64,000 nucleotides of DNA from Pollutimonas sp. M17 (GCF_025836975.1 NZ_CP107548.1:3720001-3784000), one strand, 5' to 3'. Shown: positions 1 through 8,946, numbered from the stretch's first letter. Translations and numbers: made by a program. Notes: a model not told the origin generated them from the sequence alone.

Positions 1-197
1 CCGGTCAGCAGCACGACGGCCAGCACCAGCAGCAGCTGAAAACCCGGAATGCGATAGCCGAACAGCGATTGCGACGAGAGGAATGCCGGCACGACGCTTT
101 CCAGCGTGCCGATCAGGAGCGCAATGACCCAGACCGTGATGATCAGGGGAATCCAGATCAGCAGTCCGGTAATGAAGTAGCGCTTGAAGAAACGCAT
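1..197 (-). CDS. DUF502 family membrane protein (N-terminal part, runs off the left edge)
   Basis: Only the first ~65 codons are inside the window. Read on the minus strand from the ATG at 197 the protein begins MRFFKRYFITGLLIW and continues through a hydrophobic helix and a short polar stretch (GTLESVVPAFLSSQSLF) into a second hydrophobic segment. That N-terminus is the one I associate with DUF502 proteins, inner-membrane proteins of unknown function that often follow a small FmdB-type zinc-ribbon gene. The FmdB-like gene lies 20 bp upstream on the same strand, which fits. The function is not known. Confidence 0.75.
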   Translation of the reverse strand, partial: MRFFKRYFITGLLIWIPLIITVWVIALLIGTLESVVPAFLSSQSLFGYRIPGFQLLLVLAVVLLT

Positions 198-217
198 TCG
201 GTTCTGATGCTGCGCGG

Positions 218-532
218 TCACGACGACGCGGTACTGGCCGGCGCCGGGGCCGATGACGGCGCGGCCGGCGTGCTGGAACCGCTGCCGGCGGCGTCCCCGC
301 CGGACGGAGTCGCGGACGGCGCGGCGGGCTTGGAGCCTGCCGTGCCGCCATTATTGCGGAAATCGGTGACATACCACCCCGACCCCTTCAGCTGGAAGCC
401 GGCGGCGGTTACCTGCTTGGCGTAGCTGCTTTGCCCGCATTCGGGGCAATCCGTCAGGACAGGGTCGGAAATCTTTTGCAGCACATCCTGCGCATGCCCG
501 CAGGCGCTGCACTTGTAAGCATAAATAGGCAC
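218..532 (-). CDS. FmdB family zinc-ribbon protein
   Basis: Small regulatory-type zinc-ribbon protein of about 104 residues. It starts at a GTG (530-532), giving MPIYAYKCSACGHAQD, the classic FmdB opening. Two CxxC pairs (CSAC near residue 9 and CPEC near residue 32) can bind one zinc. After about residue 60 the chain turns into a low-complexity Gly/Ser/Ala/Pro tail, as in many betaproteobacterial members. Its stop lies 20 bp from the DUF502 start, so the two are probably co-transcribed. A longer in-frame reading upstream exists but is not conserved-looking. The molecular role of the family is uncertain (putative regulatory protein). Confidence 0.85.
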   Translation of the reverse strand: MPIYAYKCSACGHAQDVLQKISDPVLTDCPECGQSSYAKQVTAAGFQLKGSGWYVTDFRNNGGTAGSKPAAPSATPSGGDAAGSGSSTPAAPSSAPAPASTASS

Positions 533-617
533 GAGAAAATCCCAAGAAAATATGTCTAAGGAACAACCGCCAGAAGCCGCCCCGCCGGGCAGGAACGGAA
601 AAAATGCGGTCCCAGCG

Positions 618-647
618 CCAAAAACGGCTAATTTTAGCCGTTTTTGG
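618..647 (-). terminator. Bidirectional-type rho-independent terminator
   Basis: Perfect 13-bp inverted repeat (618-630 with 635-647) around a 4-nt loop. The stem contains an A-run on one side and a T-run on the other, so it can act in both directions. It sits 40 bp past the stop of the Na+/H+ antiporter gene and separates that gene from fmdB-DUF502. Confidence 0.8.
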
Positions 648-687
648 GCAGCGGATGACGGCGCGCGGCCGCCGGCCGGGCGGCCCC

Positions 688-1962
688 TTAAAAGGAATTG
701 GGCAGCAGGAACATGAACGCCGCCACCAATGTGGGTATGGAGGCGGACAGCAGCAATTTCAATGGCGAAATGGCGCCATCGGGAAAGCACCCTTTCAGTA
801 TGGAAAAACCGGCCGGGTTCGGCGCGTTGGCAATGACGGTCAGGCCCCCGCCCGTCACCGCGCCGGCAACCAGCATATAGCGCCACAATTCGTCGGTGCC
901 CTCGACCAGCGACCCCAGATAGGTCAGCGCGGCATTGTCGGTCACCGCGGTGAGCGCCGTGGCGCCCCAGTACAGGACGATGGGCGACAAGCCCGCCAGC
1001 AGGTCTTGCAGCCACCATTTCTGCAAGCCGCCCAGCACCACCAGGCCGGCCAGGAAAAATCCCACCATCAGGCCCTCGCGGATAAGCAGTGGATTCTGAT
1101 GGCGCTTGTAGGCGTGGGCATAGCCGATGAACAACATCATGAAGGCCAGGAAAACAATGGGATGGTGCGCCGACAGGACGACGCCCACCAGGAACAGGGT
1201 ATGGATGGCGATTACGATGAGCGGCACCGGGGGCCGCGCCGCGGTCTCGTGCTGAGGCGAACCCAGGGTGCCGTCCAGCAGGTGCGGGCGGCAGATGAAG
1301 GTCAGCACGCCGGCATTGATGCACACCGCCAGAACCGCGCGCCAGCCGAAATGGGTCGCCATGTAGGCGGTGTCCCAGTTGAAGGTCTGCGCCACCATCA
1401 GCACGGGCGGCGCCGCATAGGCGGTGAGCACGCCGCCTATGGACACATTCACGAACAGCACGCCCAGGGTCATGTATTTGAAGCCGTCCTGGCCGGGCTT
1501 GCGGAAATAGGCGTCGCGCAGCAGCAGGGCCGCCAGCGTCATCGCCGCCGGCTCGGTGATAAAGGATCCGGCCAGGGGAACGAAAGACAGGGTCACGAAG
1601 AACATGGCCAGTTCGTTGCGTATGGGCAGGATCCTGGCCAGGGCGCGCACCGCCATGTTCACCAATTCGATGATGGGACGGCTGGCCGCCACCACCATGA
1701 TGACGAAAACGAAGGCGGGCTCGGTGAAGTTGCGGGTGTCGATATAGTTGACCGCCTCGCCCACGCCCGACAGCAGGGCCATGCATGCCAGCAGCACGCA
1801 GGCCCATACGCCGAATACGGCCTCGACCTCGGACAGCAAGTGCCATAGCCCCGCGTGCGGCCCGCCGCCATTGGCCAGCCGCGCAAAGACCGGCACCGAA
1901 AAGGTGTGAATGATGGCAATCGCAAACAAGGCGGTTGCAAGATACTCCATGAAACTGGCCAT
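688..1962 (-). CDS. Putative Na+/H+ antiporter (Na_H_antiport_2 type)
   Basis: 424-residue polytopic inner-membrane protein with about ten hydrophobic segments. Reading recognises the putative Na+/H+ antiporter family (PF07399 type): an N-terminal helix with HTFSVPVFARLA, a central FITEPAAMTLAALLL segment, and a C-terminal TALTAVTDNAALTYLGSL segment rich in small polar residues, typical of ion-transporter discontinuous helices. The ATG at 1962 has a good GGGTTGAGG Shine-Dalgarno. It stands alone, flanked by its own terminator. Ion specificity cannot be told from sequence. Confidence 0.8.
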   Translation of the reverse strand: MASFMEYLATALFAIAIIHTFSVPVFARLANGGGPHAGLWHLLSEVEAVFGVWACVLLACMALLSGVGEAVNYIDTRNFTEPAFVFVIMVVAASRPIIELVNMAVRALARILPIRNELAMFFVTLSFVPLAGSFITEPAAMTLAALLLRDAYFRKPGQDGFKYMTLGVLFVNVSIGGVLTAYAAPPVLMVAQTFNWDTAYMATHFGWRAVLAVCINAGVLTFICRPHLLDGTLGSPQHETAARPPVPLIVIAIHTLFLVGVVLSAHHPIVFLAFMMLFIGYAHAYKRHQNPLLIREGLMVGFFLAGLVVLGGLQKWWLQDLLAGLSPIVLYWGATALTAVTDNAALTYLGSLVEGTDELWRYMLVAGAVTGGGLTVIANAPNPAGFSILKGCFPDGAISPLKLLLSASIPTLVAAFMFLLPNSF

Positions 1963-2087
1963 GCCTCAACCCTTATACTTATAGAAAACTGGCACGAATT
2001 GTCGCACGATCCCGCGATTCGATACGGTGGCGCCGCAGTGCGGGCATCCCGGCCTCTCGTGAGGCCTTGCTCATCGATGTCGGGCCG

Positions 2088-3713
2088 TCATGCCGGGCGC
2101 TTGCCCAGAATGAAGCTTGCGCCCTGCTCGGCGATCATGATGGTCGGCGAGTTGGTATTGCCCGATGTGATGGTCGGCATGATCGACGCATCGATGACGC
2201 GCAAGCCTTCGATGCCATGCACGCGCAATTCGGGGTCGACCACCGCTTGGGCATCCGTACCCATCTTGCAGGTGCCCACCGGGTGGAAAATGGTGGTGCC
2301 GATATCGCCGGCCGCCTTTTCCAGATCGGCTTGCGACTCGATGGCGGACCCGGGCTTGTATTCTCGGGGGTTGTGCGGAGCCAGGGCCGGCTGGGCCATG
2401 ATTTTGCGCGTCAGCCGTATGCTGTCGGCGGCCACGCGGCGGTCTTCGTCCGTTTGCAGGTAGTTGCACAGAATGGCGGGCGCATCGGTGGGCCTGGGCG
2501 ACACGATCCGGACATGGCCCCGGCTGGTGGGCCGCAGATTGCACACCGAAGCCGTGATGGCCGGAAAGGTGTGCAGCGCTTCGCCGAATTTCTCCAGAGA
2601 CAAGGGCTGCACGTGGTATTCAAGATTGGCGCGCGACTGCTCGGGGCCGGAACGGGCAAACGCGCCCAGTTGCGACGGCGCCATGGTCAGCGGCCCGCGC
2701 TTCCGGGCCGCGTACTGCAAGCCCATCAGCGCCTTGCCCCATAAGGTTCCGGCTATGGTGTTCAGCGTCCTGGCGCCATCGACCTTGTAGATCATGCGCA
2801 GCTGCAGATGATCCTGCAGATTGCCGCCCACGCCCGGCAGGTCGTGCACGACCGGAATGCCCAGCGACTGCAGCAGGGCTCCAGGGCCCACGCCCGATAC
2901 TTGCAACAGCTGCGCCGAGCCGATCGAACCCGATGACAGGATGACCTCGGAACGGGCGCGGGCGAATCGCGCCTGACCCTCATGGATGAAATGCACGCCT
3001 TGGGCGCGCTTGCCCGAGAAGGCGATCCGTTCGGCCTGTGCGCCGGTCAGCACCGTCAGATTGCTCCGGTGGGCGACAGGATGCAAAAAGGCTTTTGCGG
3101 CGGTCCAGCGCACGCCGCGCCGCTGATTGACCTCGAAGTAACAGCAGCCCTCGTTGTCGCCTCGGTTGAAATCGTCGATGGAAGGGATGTCGGCCTGTTG
3201 CGCCGCCTGGCGGAAGGCATCCAGTATCGGCCACGACAGGCGCTGGCGCTCGACCCGCCACTGGCCGGAACCGCCATGGAATTCGCTTTCCCCCCCGTGG
3301 TGATCCTCGAGTTTCTTGAAGACGGGCAGCACGTCATTCCAGCCCCAGCCCCGGTTTCCTTCAGCCGCCCAACCGTCGTAATCGGCGGCCTGACCCCGCA
3401 TGTAGATCATGCCATTGATGGCTGAACTGCCGCCCAGGACGCGGCCGCGAGGGTAGCCCAGGATGCGGTTGTTGATGCCGGGGTCGGGCTGGGTGCTGTA
3501 GCACCAATCGGTGCGCGGATTGCCGATGCAGTACAGATAGCCTACGGGTATGTGTATCCAGCGCCAGTCATCGCGCCCGCCGGCCTCGAGCAAAAGCACT
3601 TTCCGGTTCGGGTCGGCGGAAAGCCGGTTGGCCAGCAGGCAGCCCGCCGAACCCGCGCCCACGACGATGTAGTCGAATTCCCATTGCTCTTGCTGCGGTG
3701 CTGGATCCGCCAT
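2088..3713 (-). CDS. GMC family FAD oxidoreductase (choline dehydrogenase-like)
   Basis: 541-residue flavoprotein of the glucose-methanol-choline family. The Rossmann FAD-binding motif VVGAGSAGCLLANRLS is near residue 17, followed by LLLEAGG, and the GMC signature 1 region (GRVLGGSSAINGMIY) near residue 90. The C-terminal FHPVGTCKMG contains the catalytic His, and the final segment DASIMPTITSGNTNSPTIMIAE closes the FAD domain. The start has an AGGAG site. Neighbours (Na+/H+ antiporter, ubiA) do not point to a substrate; alcohol oxidation is all that can be said. BetA itself is possible but no betB/betI is nearby. Confidence 0.9.
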   Translation of the reverse strand: MADPAPQQEQWEFDYIVVGAGSAGCLLANRLSADPNRKVLLLEAGGRDDWRWIHIPVGYLYCIGNPRTDWCYSTQPDPGINNRILGYPRGRVLGGSSAINGMIYMRGQAADYDGWAAEGNRGWGWNDVLPVFKKLEDHHGGESEFHGGSGQWRVERQRLSWPILDAFRQAAQQADIPSIDDFNRGDNEGCCYFEVNQRRGVRWTAAKAFLHPVAHRSNLTVLTGAQAERIAFSGKRAQGVHFIHEGQARFARARSEVILSSGSIGSAQLLQVSGVGPGALLQSLGIPVVHDLPGVGGNLQDHLQLRMIYKVDGARTLNTIAGTLWGKALMGLQYAARKRGPLTMAPSQLGAFARSGPEQSRANLEYHVQPLSLEKFGEALHTFPAITASVCNLRPTSRGHVRIVSPRPTDAPAILCNYLQTDEDRRVAADSIRLTRKIMAQPALAPHNPREYKPGSAIESQADLEKAAGDIGTTIFHPVGTCKMGTDAQAVVDPELRVHGIEGLRVIDASIMPTITSGNTNSPTIMIAEQGASFILGKRPA

Positions 3714-3829
3714 TCTTTTGTCTCCTGCCGGCTGTTGTTGCAGATTTTGTATTGCTTTGATACAGCAATTCTAATCCTTCCGGGCCCGCCTCTGCACAGC
3801 GCCTTTGCCGCGTGCGCGGCGCATCCGGC

Positions 3830-4792
3830 TCAGGCGGGCAATACGGTGCCCGCTAGCGCGGCCGCCAGAAGCAGCACGCCCACCGCCATATTGGCGCGAA
3901 ACAGCATGAAATTGCGGTCCGGCCGATCCAGGCTGAATACCCGCATCTGCCAGAGAAAATGGGCGGCAATGGCGGCGATGACCACGTAGTAGGGCCAGGC
4001 CATGCCGATTCCCGCCCCGCCATAGATCCACAAGGCGACGGTGGCGATGTAGAAGCCGCTGATCCATGCCTTGCCCTTGTCGGCGAACCGCAAGGCGGTC
4101 GAATGCAGGCCCAGCTTCAGGTCGTCGCGCACGTCCACGTAGGCGTAGATGGAATCGTAGCCGACCTGCCACAGGACGGCGCCCAGCCACATGGCGACGG
4201 CCGCAAGCGGCACGGTATTCTGGGTATCGGACCAGGCCATCAGCATGCCCCAGTTGAAGCCGATGCCCAGGACGACCTGCGGCCAATAGGTGAAGCGCTT
4301 GCATAGCGGATAGACGATGACGATGGGCATCAGCGCCACAGCCAGCCAACGGCTGTATTCATTCAGGGCCAGCAGCAACAGCGCGCACACGAGCAATTGA
4401 GCGAACACGAACCACAAGGCGTTCTTCAAGGTAAGCTGGCCGCTGGTCAGAGGCCGGAAGCGCGTGCGTTCGACCTTTTTGTCGATATCGCGATCAAAGA
4501 TGTCGTTGAAGCAGCACCCTATGCCGCGCATCAGCAGGGCGCCCAGCGAAAAGATGAACAGCCGGAACAGGCTGGGCCAGCCGTCCGCGGCCTGCACCAG
4601 GGCGGCTAGGCAAGGCAGCAGGGTCAGCCAGGTGCCAACGGGCCGATCCAGCCGGCACAAACGCGCATAAGGCCCCCAGGAACGCGGCAGCCAGCGCTCC
4701 ACCCAATCGTCGGGGCGCATGTCCGACAGATCGGGGGTGGAAAGTCCGGCGCCGGATTGGGGGTTCGAATCGGACGAGTGTAGCGGCGTCAT
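3830..4792 (-). CDS. ubiA: 4-hydroxybenzoate octaprenyltransferase
   Basis: Membrane prenyltransferase of ubiquinone biosynthesis that joins an all-trans polyprenyl chain to 4-hydroxybenzoate. 320 residues, several hydrophobic helices. The two Asp-rich prenyl-diphosphate/Mg2+ motifs are present: NDIFDRDID (near residue 96) and YDSIYAYVDVRDD (near residue 212). The N-terminus has PYARLCRLDRPVGTWLTLLPCLAAL, characteristic of UbiA. It is slightly longer at the N-terminus than the E. coli enzyme. The Shine-Dalgarno is weak. Family assignment is strong. Confidence 0.95.
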   Translation of the reverse strand: MTPLHSSDSNPQSGAGLSTPDLSDMRPDDWVERWLPRSWGPYARLCRLDRPVGTWLTLLPCLAALVQAADGWPSLFRLFIFSLGALLMRGIGCCFNDIFDRDIDKKVERTRFRPLTSGQLTLKNALWFVFAQLLVCALLLLALNEYSRWLAVALMPIVIVYPLCKRFTYWPQVVLGIGFNWGMLMAWSDTQNTVPLAAVAMWLGAVLWQVGYDSIYAYVDVRDDLKLGLHSTALRFADKGKAWISGFYIATVALWIYGGAGIGMAWPYYVVIAAIAAHFLWQMRVFSLDRPDRNFMLFRANMAVGVLLLAAALAGTVLPA

Positions 4793-4838
4793 TGCAAACT
4801 TATGGTGTATCCCGTGGCGAAAGTGCGAATCGGCGGGA

Positions 4839-6035
4839 TCAGCTTTCCTTGATCAGCTTGCCCAATATGGCAATGCCTTCGCGGATTTTTTCCTCGGATA
4901 CGGTGACAAAGCTCAGGCGCAAGGTATTGGTCTGCGGGTCGGCGCCGGCGAAGAACGGCGCGCCCGGCACAAACGCGACATTGTTCTGGATGGCGCGGGC
5001 CAGCAGCTGGGTGCCGTCGATATGGGCGGGCAGCGTCACCCAGATGAACATGCCGCCTTCGGGGCGGGTCCAGGTGGCCGTGGCGGGAAAGTGCCGATCC
5101 ATGGCGTCGAGCATGTAGCCGCACTGCTCTTTGTACAGATCGCGCACCATGGGCAGATGGTCGGTCAGAAAGCCGTCCTTCACGGTTTCATAAACGGCCA
5201 TCTGGGTCAGCGAGGCGGTGTGCAGGTCGGTGGCCTGCTTGATCTGGACCAGCTTGGCGATGATGGGCTTGGGCGCCACGATGTAGCCCAGGCGCAGGCC
5301 GGGGGCCAGAACCTTCGAGAACGTGCCCAGCCGGACCACGGTGGCGCCTGCCGCGCGGCCCAGGCCCAGCAGGCCGGGCTGGGCCGTGCCCGCATAACGC
5401 AGTTCGCCGTACGGGTCGTCTTCGATGATGGGCACTTGCAGGGCGGCGCAGCGTTCCACCAGCGCCTTGCGGCGCTCCAGACTGAGCGTCAGGCCGGTTG
5501 GGTTCTGGAAATTGGGCAGGACGTAGATGAAGCGCGCCCCCGCCGCCCGTTCGCCGGTCAAGGCTTCGGGAATCAGGCCGCCCTCGTCGGTCGGCACAGC
5601 CACGTAGTCGGGCTCGAACAGGGAAAACGACTGCAGCGCACCCAGATAGCTGGGCGCTTCGACCAGGACTTTGCTGCCCGGGTCGATGAAGAGCTTGCCC
5701 AGCATATCCAGCGCCTGCTGCGAGCCGGAAACGATAAGCACTTCGTCGGGCGAGACGTCGGCGCCGACGCGCTTCAGGTCTTCAGCCACCCATGCGCGCA
5801 AGGGCGCATAGCCTTCGGTGGGGCCGTATTGCAGCGCGCTGCGGCCATTGTTTTCCAGGACGCGGTCGAAGGCGGATTTCATGACATCGACCGGGAAGCC
5901 CTTGGGCGCGGGCAGGCCGCCGGCAAACGAAATGATTTCCGGCCGTTCGGTAACTTTCAGAATCTCTCGGATGGTTGAACTGGTCAGTTGCTGCGCGCGC
6001 TGCGAAAAAGTGTAGGGAAGGCTATACGAATCCAT
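4839..6035 (-). CDS. PLP-dependent aminotransferase, class I fold (2-aminoadipate/MocR-like transaminase)
   Basis: 398-residue fold-type I aminotransferase. It has no N-terminal GntR DNA-binding domain, so it is an enzyme and not a MocR regulator. Recognisable motifs: SFAGGLPAPKGFPVD at the substrate loop, NFQNPTGLTLS, the IIEDDPYGELRY cofactor-Asp region, and the Schiff-base lysine in GTFSKVLAPGLRLGY. The C-terminus has the LRLSFVTVSEEKI segment seen in LysN/2-aminoadipate and aromatic aminotransferases. The substrate cannot be assigned; the gene stands alone between ubiA and a tiny membrane protein. Confidence 0.88.
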   Translation of the reverse strand: MDSYSLPYTFSQRAQQLTSSTIREILKVTERPEIISFAGGLPAPKGFPVDVMKSAFDRVLENNGRSALQYGPTEGYAPLRAWVAEDLKRVGADVSPDEVLIVSGSQQALDMLGKLFIDPGSKVLVEAPSYLGALQSFSLFEPDYVAVPTDEGGLIPEALTGERAAGARFIYVLPNFQNPTGLTLSLERRKALVERCAALQVPIIEDDPYGELRYAGTAQPGLLGLGRAAGATVVRLGTFSKVLAPGLRLGYIVAPKPIIAKLVQIKQATDLHTASLTQMAVYETVKDGFLTDHLPMVRDLYKEQCGYMLDAMDRHFPATATWTRPEGGMFIWVTLPAHIDGTQLLARAIQNNVAFVPGAPFFAGADPQTNTLRLSFVTVSEEKIREGIAILGKLIKES

Positions 6036-6152
6036 AATTCTGAAAAATTCCGGTAAAGAGCAAAGTAATAACCCCTTAGATTAACGCAACTGGCGGCAAG
6101 ATTCAGTGCAAAGCCCTCGCCGCCCGCCATTCGACGGGCTTACGCAACACTT

Positions 6153-6278
6153 TTACAACGAGTCGTCCTTGCGCCGGCTGTCGCGCCGCACGGTCCGGAT
6201 CAGCCACCAGAACAATGAGAACGAGCAGGCCAGGCCCACCCCGAAAATTCCAAGCACGATCCAATCGCCCGTAGTCAT
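6153..6278 (-). CDS. Small single-pass membrane protein, 41 aa, unknown function
   Basis: A short minus-strand frame begins MTTGDWIVLGIFGVG, continues through one hydrophobic helix (to WWLIRTVRR) and ends in a basic/acidic tail (DSRRKDDSL). The ATG at 6278 has a well-placed AGGTGAC Shine-Dalgarno 8 nt upstream, which supports it over the overlapping longer frame. The positive-inside rule predicts the C-terminal tail in the cytoplasm. No function recognised. It lies between the aminotransferase and the Rieske oxygenase on the same strand. Confidence 0.6.
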   Translation of the reverse strand: MTTGDWIVLGIFGVGLACSFSLFWWLIRTVRRDSRRKDDSL

Positions 6279-6334
6279 TGGCTGTCACCTATATATGTGT
6301 GTTTGCTGATGCGGCGTGCCGCGCCCGCGATCCA

Positions 6335-7381
6335 TTATGCATGCGGCTGCGCCGATTTTACGTCCGCCGCCTGTTCCGCGGCGATCAGGGCCTGCAGCTT
6401 CTGGCGAAAACGCAAAGGACCGGCGTCCAGCGGCAGATTCATTTTCGAGGGGCTTCTGGCCATGCCGGCATGCACGGCTTCGAGCACGGCGCGATCCTCG
6501 CCGAAAGCATGCCGCACATCTTCGGCAAACTGACGCGACACCGCCTCGTCGTCGGGGCTGAAGTTGCGCAGCTGGAACCAGTAGTAGCGTGTGGTCGACT
6601 CGTCCACCGGCGTCAGGAAATTGTAGGAATCCATCAGGAACACATCGGGATGGAAGGGTTCGGTGTCGGTGCCGCTGCCGGCCGGCGCGAAAATCGCCTT
6701 GATCAGCGCGTGCGACGGCACACGCACTTCGTAGTGCTGCTTGCGATCGCAAGGGCCGGAAAACTTGACGAACTTCGCATAAAAGGGCGCAACCTCGACA
6801 TTGCGCATCCAGCGCGACACCACGACCCCATCGTCGTTGACCTGGGTTTTCAGAGGCTCGCCTATCATGGCGGCATTGCCGAACGAGGTTTGATGCACCC
6901 ACGAAACATGGGACGGATCGAGCAGGTTGTCGGTCAGGTACTGGTAATTGCAGCGCACCGTCATGGCATCGCCCCGGTTCACGCCCCAGGCGGGGTCGCC
7001 CCAGTGCGCCACCTGCATGATGTCCGCCGGGTCGGCCGACCCGGGGTCGCCCATCCATATCCACACCAGGCCGTAGCGCTCGGCCACCGGATAACTGCGC
7101 ACCACCGCGCGGGCCGGCGGCTGGGCCATGCCCGGCGCACGCACGCAGCTGCCCGAACAGTCGAACACCAGGCCGTGGTAGCCGCATTCAACGGCGTCGT
7201 CCCGCAACCGCCCCATGGACAGGGGCAGCTTGCGGTGCGGACAGGCGTCCTCCAGCGCGGCCACGCCGCCGTCCAGCGTCCGGTATAGAACGATATCCTC
7301 GCCCAGTATCCGGGTCGAATGCAGGTGGCGTCTGATCTCGTGATCGCTTGCCGCCACATACCAGGCATTCTTCAAGAACAT
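6335..7381 (-). CDS. Rieske non-haem iron oxygenase, vanillate O-demethylase oxygenase-like
   Basis: 348-residue oxygenase alpha subunit. N-terminal Rieske [2Fe-2S] ligands are seen in ACPHRKLPLS and CGYHGLVFD (C-x-H ... C-x2-H). The mononuclear iron site is in NLLDPSHVSWVHQ (D-x2-H-x4-H). The start MFLKNAWYVAASDHE is the typical VanA N-terminus. VanA needs a separate ferredoxin reductase (VanB), but none is adjacent. The substrate may be vanillate or another methoxylated or decorated aromatic acid; the name VanA is not forced. Confidence 0.88.
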   Translation of the reverse strand: MFLKNAWYVAASDHEIRRHLHSTRILGEDIVLYRTLDGGVAALEDACPHRKLPLSMGRLRDDAVECGYHGLVFDCSGSCVRAPGMAQPPARAVVRSYPVAERYGLVWIWMGDPGSADPADIMQVAHWGDPAWGVNRGDAMTVRCNYQYLTDNLLDPSHVSWVHQTSFGNAAMIGEPLKTQVNDDGVVVSRWMRNVEVAPFYAKFVKFSGPCDRKQHYEVRVPSHALIKAIFAPAGSGTDTEPFHPDVFLMDSYNFLTPVDESTTRYYWFQLRNFSPDDEAVSRQFAEDVRHAFGEDRAVLEAVHAGMARSPSKMNLPLDAGPLRFRQKLQALIAAEQAADVKSAQPHA

Positions 7382-7569
7382 GGGTACTCCTTATGAATCG
7401 ATTCGCTTTCAACAATGCGGATCATAATCCACGCACGGCGCCCCCCGGCAATGCCCGCCGTGCCAGGAGAGGCGCCGTGTTTTATAATTATCCCCCCGTT
7501 TTTTGCGCCGAACGCCGGCAGCCGGACCATCGATGAATGCCTTGCACCCTACTATAACGGCGGTGCCCC

Positions 7570-8196
7570 ATGCCCCCGCGTGAGCAATTGCTCGAATCCC
7601 TGGCCGACCAGGGCTGGGCCGTCGCGGACGGCCTGATCGACGCGCAGTTGCACAAGCGCCTGTACGAACAATGCCGCCGGGCCTGGGAAGAGGGCCGCTT
7701 CAAGCCCGCCGGGGTGGGGCATGGCCGCAGGCTGGCCCTGCATACCGAGATACGTGGCGACTCCATTTTCTGGATCGAACCCCAATCGGCTGAATCGGCA
7801 TCGCTCGAATTCCTGCAATGGACCGATGCCCTGCGCGAGGATTTGAACCGCCTGTTCTATACCGGGCTGACCAACGCCGAATTTCACTTTGCGCGCTATC
7901 CCGCGGGCCACCGCTACCGCAAGCACATGGATCAGCACAGGGATCAACGCAGCCGCAAGATATCGCTGGTGCTCTACCTGAACCAGGAATGGTCCGAGGA
8001 CGGCCACGGCGAACTGTGCCTGTATTCCGCCCAGGACGAAAACAAGGTGGTGGAACGCGTGCTGCCCATGCCGGGCAGGCTGGCCGTGTTTCGCAGCGAC
8101 CTGATTCCGCACGAGGTCATGCCATGCACCCGGCCGCGCTGGAGCCTGACGGGCTGGTTCCGCAACGACGCCATCGGCCTGCCGCAAGCCGCGTAG
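7570..8196 (+). CDS. 2-oxoglutarate/Fe(II)-dependent oxygenase, prolyl-4-hydroxylase-type fold
   Basis: 208 residues. The Fe(II) facial triad is readable: H-x-D in RKHMDQHRD (near residue 119) and the distal His in LIPHEVMP (near residue 181), followed by an Arg for 2-oxoglutarate in RPRWSLTGWFR. The core segment KISLVLYLNQEW matches the double-stranded beta-helix of the P4Hc (2OG-FeII_Oxy_3) family. It is divergent from the VanA-like gene with a 188-bp gap that carries a TATAAT at 7493-7498. The Shine-Dalgarno is weak. The substrate is unknown. Confidence 0.85.
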   Translation: MPPREQLLESLADQGWAVADGLIDAQLHKRLYEQCRRAWEEGRFKPAGVGHGRRLALHTEIRGDSIFWIEPQSAESASLEFLQWTDALREDLNRLFYTGLTNAEFHFARYPAGHRYRKHMDQHRDQRSRKISLVLYLNQEWSEDGHGELCLYSAQDENKVVERVLPMPGRLAVFRSDLIPHEVMPCTRPRWSLTGWFRNDAIGLPQAA

Positions 8197-8211
8197 CGCC
8201 GTCCCCTGCCA

Positions 8212-8946
8212 TCAGTGATGCAGTATTTTCGACAGGAATTGCCGCGCGCGCTCTGAACGGCCTTCGAGATTGCCGAAAAACTCGTCGCTGGCGACGTCTT
8301 CCACGATGCGGCCCATGTCCATGAATACCACCCGGTCGGCCACCTTGCGGGCAAATCCCATTTCGTGCGTCACCACCATCATGGTCATGCCCTCGCCGGC
8401 CAGGTCCACCATGACATCCAGCACTTCGTTCACCATTTCGGGATCCAGAGCGGACGTGGGCTCATCGAACAGCATGGCGACGGGATCCATGGCCAGGGCG
8501 CGCGCGATCGCCACCCGCTGCTGCTGGCCGCCCGACAGCTGGCTGGGAAACTTGTCCTGATGCGCCCGCAACCCCACGCGGTCGAGCAGTTCGCCGCCGC
8601 GGCTCGCGGCCTCGTCCTGGCCACGGCCCAATACCTTGACCTGTGCCAGCGCCAGGTTCTGCGTGACCGACAAATGCGGAAACAGTTCGAAGCTCTGGAA
8701 CACCATGCCTATGCGGGCGCGCAGGCGAGGAAGATTGGTGCCCGGCGCGCCCACCGACACGCCATCAACGAAGATCTCGCCCTTCTGGAAGGGCTCCAGC
8801 CCGTTGACGGTTTTTATCAGCGTGGACTTGCCCGAACCCGACGGCCCGCAAACGACGACGACCTCGCCCTGGGCAACCCGCGTGCTGCAGTCATCCAGCA
8901 CTTGCGTCGCCCCGTACCATTTGCTGACCTGCTTGATTTCTATCAT
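8212..8946 (-). CDS. Amino-acid ABC transporter ATP-binding protein (GlnQ/HisP type), orphan
   Basis: 244 residues starting MIEIKQVSKWYGATQV. Walker A GPSGSGKST (near residue 36), Q-loop GMVFQSFELFPHLSV, ABC signature LSGGQQQRVAIARAL, Walker B VAMLFDEPTSALDPE and H-loop VVTHEMGFA are all intact. The sequence style is that of polar amino-acid importers. No permease or periplasmic binding-protein gene is adjacent: the neighbours are a 2OG oxygenase and a dienelactone hydrolase. Its partners must be elsewhere. An open reading frame continues upstream past 8946 into the next gene, but the ATG at 8946 is clearly the start. Confidence 0.92.
   Translation of the reverse strand: MIEIKQVSKWYGATQVLDDCSTRVAQGEVVVVCGPSGSGKSTLIKTVNGLEPFQKGEIFVDGVSVGAPGTNLPRLRARIGMVFQSFELFPHLSVTQNLALAQVKVLGRGQDEAASRGGELLDRVGLRAHQDKFPSQLSGGQQQRVAIARALAMDPVAMLFDEPTSALDPEMVNEVLDVMVDLAGEGMTMMVVTHEMGFARKVADRVVFMDMGRIVEDVASDEFFGNLEGRSERARQFLSKILHH

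Noticed and set aside
218-1969. 583-codon frame joining the antiporter region to the FmdB protein
   Set aside because: The antiporter is read in another frame and a strong terminator lies between them; only the last ~104 codons, from GTG 532, are real.
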